Shown here: positions 1-5,970 of the stretch, one piece after another | Layout of the letters: every line of letters begins with the position of its first letter | How positions within the stretch are numbered: the stretch's first letter is position 1 | Source of the DNA: Planctomycetaceae bacterium | GTDB lineage: Bacteria; Planctomycetota; Planctomycetia; Planctomycetales; Planctomycetaceae | Assembly: GCA_947479075.1 (NCBI GenBank) | Contig: CANJZR010000116.1 | Span: 1-9,069, forward strand | Length of the DNA stretch: 9,069 bases | Direction: 5' to 3' | Position numbers and translations under genes: made by a program | The notes under the pieces: generated by a model | Told to the model about the DNA's origin: nothing | The model's input: only the letters and a program-made list of their open reading frames with translations | Database searches by the model: none

Positions 1-19
1 CCTTTGCCAGGCCCTGTTG

Positions 20-47
20 GCCTCAAGTGAGTTTGTGTACCGGCCGT
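20..47. repeat. Left copy of imperfect direct repeat flanking the DUF4062 gene
   Basis: This 28-base stretch aligns without gaps to bases 1422-1449, with about 22 identities, including the shared cores GTGAGTT and CCTC. The two copies lie 136 bases before and 47 bases after the DUF4062 gene, which makes them candidate boundary repeats of an inserted segment. They may instead be a dispersed intergenic repeat or chance similarity. Comparison of the two copies was by eye. Confidence 0.4.
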
Positions 48-49
48 AG

Positions 50-77
50 TTGCACACGATTTATAATTGTTTAGTAT
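50..77 (+). promoter_or_regulatory. Candidate sigma-70-like promoter for the DUF4062 gene
   Basis: TTGCAC at 50-55 and TAGTAT at 72-77 are separated by 16 bases, an acceptable sigma-70 layout. A perfect TATAAT also sits at 62-67 but has no -35 box at the right distance. Transcription from the TAGTAT box would start near base 84 and leave a leader of about 100 bases. The local sequence (56-104) is AT-rich, as promoters often are. Assignment is by pattern only. Confidence 0.4.
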
Positions 78-183
78 TTCATTAATCTCCACTTATCCAA
101 TAAGACGGGAGGTGAGGAGCGTCCAGAGTATCACCGCCCAGTTTCCGATCCGTGCCGACATCTTGATATTGAGACCCTAGAAC

Positions 184-1374
184 ATGGCAAAACATCAGAC
201 TGTCTTGAGTGTCTTCGTAGCTTCTCCCTCAGATCTAGAAGAAGAACGTGACCTGCTCGAGCAAATCATTCGAAAATTCAACGCTGATTGGTCTCGACAC
301 CTAGGCATCAGCCTAGAGCTCATTCGTTGGGAAACTCATGCTTATCCAAGTTTCGGCGAAGATGCACAATCTGTCATAAACGATCAAATACCCGATGATT
401 ACGACATATTCATAGGACTCATGTGGTATAAGTTTGGCACCCCAACGAAAAGAGCAGGATCTGGCACCGAAGAGGAATTCAATCGGGCTCTTGAGAGATT
501 CAAGAATGACCCCAGATCTATCCAGCTAATGTTCTACTTCAAGGATACACCAGCACCACTCCCACCTACACAACTTAATTTCGAGCAACTGTCTCAGGTT
601 GCATCATTCAGAAAGAAGATCGGCCAAGAGGGGGGGCTTCACTGGGCGTTTGAATCGAGAGAACAATTCGAAATCCTTATTCACTCTCACCTTACCAAGC
701 AAATCCAGGCTTGGATCAGCAATAACTCAACTGCACCAGACTCAACTGCGATCGCCCCCCCTCCTCAGAGAGCAGACACGTTCATAGATGCCGACGAGGA
801 CGAGCCTGGCCTTATCGATCTAATGGATCAATTTGAAGATGAGTTCTCTTCATTATCGGAGGTTGTTACCCGTATCGCTGAAGAGACAGTGAGTATTGGC
901 AACAAGATGAAGGAAAGAGCCCAAGAAACAGTTGATTTCTCACGTGGCCCTAACTCTGACAGTCGCAAGGCAGCCAAGAGACTTGTCTCAAAGGCGGCAC
1001 TTGACATGGACCATTTTGTAAGTCGTATGGAGACAGAACTCCCGCTCTTCAGCCAACACTTGAGAAGCGGAATGAAATGCTTGACATTAGCCTCCCCTAT
1101 CATCTTAGAAATCGGCACAACAACAAATGACTTAAAACAGGCAAAGAGCAATTTGGAGGCGCTTCGTGACATGCGAGACACCTTAGGTACCGTCGAAGTA
1201 CAAATCCAAGGGTTCCAGGACTCTGTCAAGTCACTCCCAAGAATGACTTCGGATTTAAATAAGTCGAAACGAGCAATGATTGCAGTTCTACAGAAGCTCA
1301 TTGACGAGTTCCAAGCATACCAATCGATGTCGATCGAAATTGAGTCGACTTATGACGCAATTCTTTCCAAGTAA
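184..1374 (+). CDS. DUF4062 (TIR-like) domain protein with long helical C-terminus
   Basis: The 396-residue protein is probably soluble, with no signal peptide or membrane segment visible. Residues 8-125 match the DUF4062 family: a first beta strand leading into VFVASPSDLEEERDLL (10-25), then the motif DIFIGLMWYKFGTPT (74-88), then SGTEEEF (93-99). DUF4062 is related to TIR and nucleoside-deoxyribosyltransferase-like Rossmannoid folds, and is often found at the N-terminus of STAND-type NTPase signalling proteins. Glu96-98 are the natural candidates for an active-site acid, but this is inference. Residues 205-396 are mostly charged, heptad-like helix that resembles a coiled coil or helical bundle, and no NACHT, TPR or WD40 repeat follows. 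The ATG at 184 is the only reasonable start, because an in-frame TAG lies at 178-180; it has no Shine-Dalgarno sequence. The gene is AT-richer than all its neighbours and stands alone, which suggests horizontal transfer. A defence or signalling role is plausible but unproven. Confidence 0.85.
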   Translation: MAKHQTVLSVFVASPSDLEEERDLLEQIIRKFNADWSRHLGISLELIRWETHAYPSFGEDAQSVINDQIPDDYDIFIGLMWYKFGTPTKRAGSGTEEEFNRALERFKNDPRSIQLMFYFKDTPAPLPPTQLNFEQLSQVASFRKKIGQEGGLHWAFESREQFEILIHSHLTKQIQAWISNNSTAPDSTAIAPPPQRADTFIDADEDEPGLIDLMDQFEDEFSSLSEVVTRIAEETVSIGNKMKERAQETVDFSRGPNSDSRKAAKRLVSKAALDMDHFVSRMETELPLFSQHLRSGMKCLTLASPIILEIGTTTNDLKQAKSNLEALRDMRDTLGTVEVQIQGFQDSVKSLPRMTSDLNKSKRAMIAVLQKLIDEFQAYQSMSIEIESTYDAILSK

Positions 1375-1421
1375 CAGGTTCAAAAGTACTGTCCCGCTCA
1401 TTGCTGTATCCCGTCCTACCC

Positions 1422-1449
1422 GCCTCGTGTGAGTTCGTGCACCCGACGT
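1422..1449. repeat. Right copy of imperfect direct repeat flanking the DUF4062 gene
   Basis: This stretch matches bases 20-47 in the same orientation at about 22 of 28 positions without gaps. It begins 47 bases after the stop codon of the DUF4062 gene. The differences are mostly single transitions, as expected of an old duplicated junction or a dispersed intergenic element. Confidence 0.4.
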
Positions 1450-1479
1450 GAACAAATTGAGCTGGAAAGTGATTCGATC

Positions 1480-1509
1480 GCGAGCGTCGAACTTACGTCC
1501 GGCGCTCGC
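1480..1509 (+). terminator. GC-rich hairpin, possible weak terminator after the DUF4062 gene
   Basis: GCGAGCG at 1480-1486 pairs with CGCTCGC at 1503-1509. The stem can continue inward through a T-G pair and two further pairs to a 10-base loop. Only a short T run (1513-1515) follows, so intrinsic termination would be weak. The hairpin lies 105 bases after the DUF4062 stop and just before the possible promoter of the next gene, so it may insulate the two. Confidence 0.35.
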
Positions 1510-1537
1510 TGCTTTCCTACGATCGCCCATCATCCGT

Positions 1538-1543
1538 TACAAT
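1538..1543 (+). promoter_or_regulatory. TACAAT -10-like box placed for a leaderless start at 1551
   Basis: TACAAT matches the -10 consensus at five of six positions. It ends 7 bases before the ATG at 1551, so transcription would begin at or next to the start codon. No Shine-Dalgarno sequence is present, and no convincing -35 hexamer is visible about 17 bases upstream. The same layout recurs at 2038 and 4714. Confidence 0.4.
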
Positions 1544-1550
1544 CCCCGCC

Positions 1551-1982
1551 ATGATGACCGAATCGAATCCCGCCGATCCCCATGCCCCTGACCTCTCTCC
1601 GTTTCACGAGCTCACCGCGTCGCGGCGGGGTTGGATTCAGGAGTATCTGATTCCGTGGTGTCGCACCGCTAATGTGCCGTCACTCTTGAAGGCCGAGATG
1701 GAATGGGGCGATATTGCCGGACGGGTCGAGCCGCAGTTTTCGCTCTGGCTCTGGGCGTGGAGCCGGTTTCCGGTGCTGTATGTCGAGGGGCTGCGCGGAC
1801 TCGATGAGAGTTTTCTGGTGCGGGTCACTCTGCAGGACGGGTCGCAGCACGAGGGGTTCCCCGATGGCCGGGCCTCCTCGCGAGCGATCCTCATTCTGGC
1901 CGATCGCGAGGACAGCAAACCGGTCGAACGCGGTCCGTTCCGACTCGACCAGGTGCTGACTGTCGAACGCATTACCCAGTGA
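1551..1982 (+). CDS. Small conserved-looking protein of unknown function
   Basis: I do not recognise a named family in this 143-residue protein. It has no signal peptide or membrane helix. The middle is rich in aromatic residues (LWLWAWSRFP, about 64-73). It is followed by a probable beta-rich stretch, VRVTLQDGSQHEGFPDG (about 90-106), then ILILADRED (about 113-121). The strand-DG-strand pattern faintly recalls Sm-like or SH3-like small barrels, but this is only a guess. Codon use and GC content match the hrpB-type gene 55 bases downstream, so it is likely a resident gene. The two may be co-transcribed, though each also has its own -10-like box. ATG occurs twice in a row (1551 and 1554); the first fits the leaderless layout best. 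GC-rich shadow frames run on both strands, but this frame has the more protein-like composition. Confidence 0.65.
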   Translation: MMTESNPADPHAPDLSPFHELTASRRGWIQEYLIPWCRTANVPSLLKAEMEWGDIAGRVEPQFSLWLWAWSRFPVLYVEGLRGLDESFLVRVTLQDGSQHEGFPDGRASSRAILILADREDSKPVERGPFRLDQVLTVERITQ

Positions 1983-2024
1983 CGGGCTCGCATCAAGTCA
2001 CTCGACAGCTTGCCTGAGCTGACT

Positions 2025-2030
2025 TACTGT
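2025..2030 (+). promoter_or_regulatory. TANNNT (-10-like) box 7 bases before the hrpB start
   Basis: TACTGT ends 7 bases before the ATG at 2038, and no Shine-Dalgarno sequence is present. The match to TATAAT is weak by itself (T, A and the final T). It is listed because the position is the same as in two other genes of this window. Confidence 0.3.
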
Positions 2031-2037
2031 TCCCGGC

Positions 2038-4593
2038 ATGCTGAAGCCGCTCCCGATTGATGATGTGCTGCCGGAACTGCTGGCCGCCTTGCGCACGAAC
2101 TCCAGTGTGGTCCTCAAAGCTCCGACCGGAGCCGGAAAAACGACCCGCGTGCCACCCGCGATCTTTGCCGCGGGGCTGGCTGGTGAGGGAAACGTCGTGA
2201 TGCTGGAGCCGCGCCGCATCGCGGCCCGAGCCACTGCTCGCCGCATCGCCTTTGAACAGGGTACCCAGCTGGGCCGCGAAGTCGGCTACCGCGTGCGATT
2301 CGATGAGCAGGTCTCGTCGGCCACTCGCATCATGGTCGTCACGGACGGCATTCTGCTCCGCAAGCTGCAGTCCGACCCGTTCCTGGAGGGGCTGAGCGTT
2401 GTCATCTTTGACGAGTTCCACGAACGCAATCTGAACTGCGATCTCGCCCTCGGTATGGTTCGCCGCGTGCAGCAGACGGTCCGTCCCGACCTCAAAATCG
2501 TTGTGATGTCGGCGACGTTTGATTGCCAGCCGATCGCGAAATTCCTTGGCGACTGCCCGGTCATCGAGAGTCAGGGGCGTCTCTTCCCCGTGGATATCCG
2601 GTACCTCAAGTTCCGCGACCGCCAACCAATTCAGGAACTGGCAGTGGCGGGCATCGAGCAGATGCTCGAATTGACGAATGGAGACGTGCTGGTGTTTCTG
2701 CCCGGGGTGCCGGAGATTCACCGCACCTCGCGCGAACTGGAATCGCTGTCTCACAGACACGATCTGATTGTGATGCCGCTGTTCGGAGATCTGCCCGCCG
2801 AAGAGCAGGACCGCGTACTGTCACCCTGTTCCCAGCGTAAGGTCGTCCTCGCGACCAATGTGGCCGAGACCTCCATCACGATTGACGGCATCACGGGTGT
2901 CGTCGACACCGGACTGGCGAAGGTGATGCGGTTTGATCCCGACGCCGGACTCGACCATCTCGACCTGTCTCCGATCTCGAAAGCCTCAGCTGATCAACGG
3001 GCTGGACGTGCGGGCCGCACCCAGCCGGGCATCTGTTTGCGTCTGTGGGAGGAGGCTTCACATCGCGCCCGGCCCGACATTGACGATCCCGAAATCCGCC
3101 GCGTCGATCTCGCGGGACCCGTCCTCGAACTCCTAAACTGGGGGGAGCAGGATGTCCTCGCGTTCCCGTGGTTCGAGCCTCCGCGTGAAGCTGCGGTGGA
3201 ACAGGCACTTGCACTGCTCACACGACTGGGAGCCATTGACGGCCAGCGACAAGTCACCGCGATCGGGCGGGCGATGAGTAACCTTCCCGTTCATCCGCGA
3301 CTGGCTCGCCTACTGGTGGAAGGTCATGCTGAGGGGGTTGTCGATGAAGCGGTTCTGCTGGCCGCCCTCCTCTCCGAACGTAACCCGTTCTTTCAGCCAC
3401 AGGCCGGAACCATCCGCGGCCCGGCCCGCAACACAGCTGTCCATCGTTCGCGATCGGACGTGTTTGACCGGGTACAGGCGTTGCAGGATTTCGACGAGAA
3501 GGGCTCGCGGGACTTCGTCTTCGGGTCAATCAACGTCGGAGCGGCCCATTTCATTCACCGCACCGCTGATCAGCTCAGGCGAGAGTTACATGCTGAGCTG
3601 GGGCGATACGCTGCTCCGGCCCATGACCGGGAAGAAGCCCTCTCGCGGGCCCTGCTCGTGGCCTTCCCCGACCGGCTCGCCAAGCGGCGCGACAAGTCGT
3701 CCGACAAGGGGGTCATGGTTGGCGGCAAGGGGGTCCGGTTGGCCCCGCAATCGGCAGTCACGAACTCGGAGCTGTTTCTGTGTATCGATGTCGACGCCGG
3801 ATCGACCGATGCGGTGGTGCGGCAAGCCTCGGCCATCGAACGTGAATGGCTCCCCGAGTCACTGCTGCGACAGGTCGACGAAGTCTTCTTCCATCCGACA
3901 CAGCAGCAGGTCGTCGCGCGGCGGCGGACCTATTGGGACGATCTCGTCCTGGCCGAAACGCCCTGCTCTCTCCCCGACAACGACCGGCCCGCCGAAGTCC
4001 TGTTTGAGCAGGCCGTCCGCAACTGGGATAAAGTCTTCCCGGCAGACAACGTCGAAGTGGCTGGTTTCCTGACGAGAGTAAGATGCCTGACCGAGTGGAT
4101 ACCGCAGTCGGGATTGCCGCCACTCGACGAGACGGCCCTGCACGCCGTCCTCCGTGAACTCTGCTCCCGCTGCCGATCGTTCGCCCAATTGAAACAGGCC
4201 CCGTGGCTCGACCACCTCAAGGGCCGGTACGATTACGCCCAGCTGCAATGGATCGAGAAGGAAGCCCCCGAGAAGTGGCAGGTCCCCAGCGGCAGCCACA
4301 TCCGGCTTACTTACGAAGAGGGCCGCCCGCCGGTCCTCGCTGTCCGCATTCAGGAGGTCTTTGGCATGAAGTCGACTCCCTGCGTCGCGGGCGGTCGGGT
4401 CCGCATCCTGATGCACCTGCTCTCACCGAATATGCGTCCGCAGCAGGTCACCGACGACCTGGAGAGTTTCTGGAAGAACACCTACACCATCGTCCGCAAG
4501 GAGCTCCAGCGCCGCTATCCCAAACACTCCTGGCCCGAAGACCCGACCGATGCCACACCGCAGCGCCGCCCGGGAAAGAAGCCAGAGGCTTAA
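2038..4593 (+). CDS. hrpB: ATP-dependent RNA helicase HrpB (DExH box)
   Basis: The 851-residue protein is close to the usual HrpB length. It is a superfamily 2 DEAH/RHA-type helicase expected to use ATP to remodel RNA in the cytoplasm; the cellular role of HrpB is poorly defined in most bacteria. Motifs in order are Walker A APTGAGKT (28-35), the DExH box DEFH (125-128) followed by ERN, SAT (158-160), the TNVAETSIT segment of the second RecA domain, and motif VI QRAGRAGR (320-327). A helicase-associated (HA2-like) region follows from about 360 to 450. The C-terminal block typical of HrpB, and absent from HrpA, spans about 750-842 and includes QEVFGMKSTP, HLLSPNMRPQQVTDDL and RRYPKHSWPEDP. All catalytic motifs are intact. 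The ATG at 2038 sits a typical distance upstream of Walker A. It has no Shine-Dalgarno sequence and may be leaderless. The basic tail RRPGKKPEA may help bind RNA. Confidence 0.95.
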   Translation: MLKPLPIDDVLPELLAALRTNSSVVLKAPTGAGKTTRVPPAIFAAGLAGEGNVVMLEPRRIAARATARRIAFEQGTQLGREVGYRVRFDEQVSSATRIMVVTDGILLRKLQSDPFLEGLSVVIFDEFHERNLNCDLALGMVRRVQQTVRPDLKIVVMSATFDCQPIAKFLGDCPVIESQGRLFPVDIRYLKFRDRQPIQELAVAGIEQMLELTNGDVLVFLPGVPEIHRTSRELESLSHRHDLIVMPLFGDLPAEEQDRVLSPCSQRKVVLATNVAETSITIDGITGVVDTGLAKVMRFDPDAGLDHLDLSPISKASADQRAGRAGRTQPGICLRLWEEASHRARPDIDDPEIRRVDLAGPVLELLNWGEQDVLAFPWFEPPREAAVEQALALLTRLGAIDGQRQVTAIGRAMSNLPVHPRLARLLVEGHAEGVVDEAVLLAALLSERNPFFQPQAGTIRGPARNTAVHRSRSDVFDRVQALQDFDEKGSRDFVFGSINVGAAHFIHRTADQLRRELHAELGRYAAPAHDREEALSRALLVAFPDRLAKRRDKSSDKGVMVGGKGVRLAPQSAVTNSELFLCIDVDAGSTDAVVRQASAIEREWLPESLLRQVDEVFFHPTQQQVVARRRTYWDDLVLAETPCSLPDNDRPAEVLFEQAVRNWDKVFPADNVEVAGFLTRVRCLTEWIPQSGLPPLDETALHAVLRELCSRCRSFAQLKQAPWLDHLKGRYDYAQLQWIEKEAPEKWQVPSGSHIRLTYEEGRPPVLAVRIQEVFGMKSTPCVAGGRVRILMHLLSPNMRPQQVTDDLESFWKNTYTIVRKELQRRYPKHSWPEDPTDATPQRRPGKKPEA

Positions 4594-4623
4594 TGTTTCC
4601 ATGATTTTCGAAACTCCTTATGG

Positions 4624-4648
4624 CCACTGATCGCTCCACGATCAGGGG
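4624..4648 (+). terminator. Hairpin downstream of hrpB, possible terminator
   Basis: CTGATCG (4627-4633) and CGATCAG (4639-4645) form a perfect 7-bp stem around a 5-base loop. The outer CC and GG can add pairs if A4626 is bulged. Only a short T run (4651-4653) follows. The hairpin lies 30 bases after the hrpB stop and before the next operon, where a terminator would be expected. Confidence 0.4.
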
Positions 4649-4701
4649 CATTTGCAATACGTTATTCCCACGAAGTCCTTCCCTGATTCACCTTGTCGAA
4701 A

Positions 4702-4707
4702 TACACT
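4702..4707 (+). promoter_or_regulatory. TACACT -10-like box 6 bases before the DUF58 gene start
   Basis: TACACT matches TATAAT at four of six positions and ends 6 bases before the ATG at 4714. No Shine-Dalgarno sequence precedes that ATG. If real, it would give a leaderless message for the DUF58-transglutaminase operon. No strong -35 box is seen. Confidence 0.33.
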
Positions 4708-4713
4708 CCCGAC

Positions 4714-5970
4714 ATGGCACAACCGGGTTTCATTACTGTGCGGTACATTCGCTATCTGGCGAGGTTCAAACTTACGCCGTATGGGCGAATCCTGATCTTG
4801 CTGACTTTTTTTGCAGGGATCGGATCGATCACTGTTGAGATTCCGATCTACCAGATCTTCTGTGCATTGTTCTTTCTTCCCGCTGTCGCGGAGTTTGTCG
4901 GGACGCTGTTGCGTCCCAAGGTCGACGTGAATTGCCAGGTTTCTGGGCGTGCCACGGTAGGAGTTCCGCTGCAGGGGCTGGTCTACGTGCGAAACCGGGG
5001 AGACTGGACGGCATTCGATCTGATGGCGGGTTTCTTCCGTATCGATCCTTCGATCAAACACACGGATGCGGACCGGGTGGTGGCCAGTTTGAGCCACGGT
5101 CGCGAAGCAGAGATCGCCTTCGAGCTGCTGCCGACTCGCAGAGGGGTGTTCCAGCTTGGTCCGATCAACGTCCACAGCACGTTCCCGTTTAACCTGATGC
5201 GTTTCGGAGGCGGTGAATGCCCACTTCCCACCCTGACGGTGATCCCTGCCTATGAGTCGCTGGATCACTTCGAGGTTCCCTACGGACTGTGTGGGCGTCC
5301 CAAACATCCGGCACCGCTGCTCGGAGCCAAAGGAGAATCGCCCGAGTACGTCGGCAATCGCGAGTATGTTCAAGGGGAAGCCGCTGTGCGGCTCGACTTC
5401 CGGGCGTGGGCCCGACTGGGACGTCCAGTCGTGCGGGAGTACCAGGATGAGTACTCGTTCCGCAGTGCTCTGATTCTCGACACCTTTCAACCGGCGCCCA
5501 CAGGCTTCGCACGATTTCAAGCTCCAGATGCGGAGCTGGCCACTCAATTTGAGTCTGCCACCTCACTGACAGCTGCCATCGCCGAGGCACTCCACGGACG
5601 CGATATTGTGATCGACCTGTTCGTAGCGGGGCCGGAAGTTTACCTGTTCCGAACACCGAATTCAGAATCTCGCCTCGACACGGTTCTCGAATTGCTGGCC
5701 TCCGCGGAGACGACCACCAGCGATCCGTTCCAAGTACTCCCCGCTCCACTGATGGAGACACTGGACGCAATCTCCTCCATTGTCTTCGTGCTGCTGAGCT
5801 GGGATGAGCGACGCCAGAATCTGGTCAATCAAATTCGGGAAACCGGTCGGGGCGTGCGAGTCCTGCTGATTCGTGGGCCTGCTCCCTCGACCATGGTGCC
5901 GGAAGAGAGTCTCGATTTTCAGCTGATCGAACCGGAACAGATTGCCAGCGGAGAGGTACGATCTCTATGA
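4714..5970 (+). CDS. DUF58 family membrane-anchored protein
   Basis: The protein has 418 residues from the ATG at 4714. An in-frame TTG at 4693 would add 7 residues, but the ATG is preferred for its placement after a -10-like box. Two hydrophobic segments (about 26-41 and 45-65) form an N-terminal membrane hairpin. The DUF58 signature is at about 212-245 (NREYVQGEAAVRLDFRAWAR followed by VVREYQDE), matching the family's REY.pGD..r.i.W...A....l.vre.e.e pattern. The following region (about 252-410) should fold like a von Willebrand A domain. Its expected metal site begins at Asp256 (LDTFQP) without the DxSxS serines, so metal binding is doubtful. DUF58 proteins usually work with a MoxR AAA+ ATPase and a transglutaminase-like membrane protein, and their molecular role is not established. 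The gene overlaps the next by 4 bases (ATGA), a sign of translational coupling. Confidence 0.9.
   Translation: MAQPGFITVRYIRYLARFKLTPYGRILILLTFFAGIGSITVEIPIYQIFCALFFLPAVAEFVGTLLRPKVDVNCQVSGRATVGVPLQGLVYVRNRGDWTAFDLMAGFFRIDPSIKHTDADRVVASLSHGREAEIAFELLPTRRGVFQLGPINVHSTFPFNLMRFGGGECPLPTLTVIPAYESLDHFEVPYGLCGRPKHPAPLLGAKGESPEYVGNREYVQGEAAVRLDFRAWARLGRPVVREYQDEYSFRSALILDTFQPAPTGFARFQAPDAELATQFESATSLTAAIAEALHGRDIVIDLFVAGPEVYLFRTPNSESRLDTVLELLASAETTTSDPFQVLPAPLMETLDAISSIVFVLLSWDERRQNLVNQIRETGRGVRVLLIRGPAPSTMVPEESLDFQLIEPEQIASGEVRSL
5950..5956 (+). promoter_or_regulatory. Shine-Dalgarno sequence for the transglutaminase gene
   Basis: GGAGAGG lies inside the end of the DUF58 gene, 10 bases before the overlapping ATG. 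It is one of the two convincing ribosome binding sites in the window, and it suits an internal operon gene that cannot be leaderless. Confidence 0.65.

Noticed and set aside
50..67. TTGCAC with TATAAT (62-67) as a promoter pair
   Set aside because: The gap is only 6 bases, far too short for a sigma-70 promoter. TAGTAT at 72-77 gives a 16-base gap instead.
828..1301. 157-residue - strand frame inside the DUF4062 gene
   Set aside because: It is antisense to the helical C-terminal region, and its Ser-rich translation mirrors the Glu/Arg codons of the real gene.
1993..2760. 255-residue - strand frame opposite the start of hrpB
   Set aside because: It is antisense to the helicase motifs Walker A and DEFH. 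The composition is that of a shadow frame and no domain is seen.
4642..5547. 301-residue open frame on the - strand opposite the DUF58 gene
   Set aside because: It lies fully antisense to a gene with a clear family signature. Its translation has no recognisable domain, and long antisense frames are expected in GC-rich DNA.
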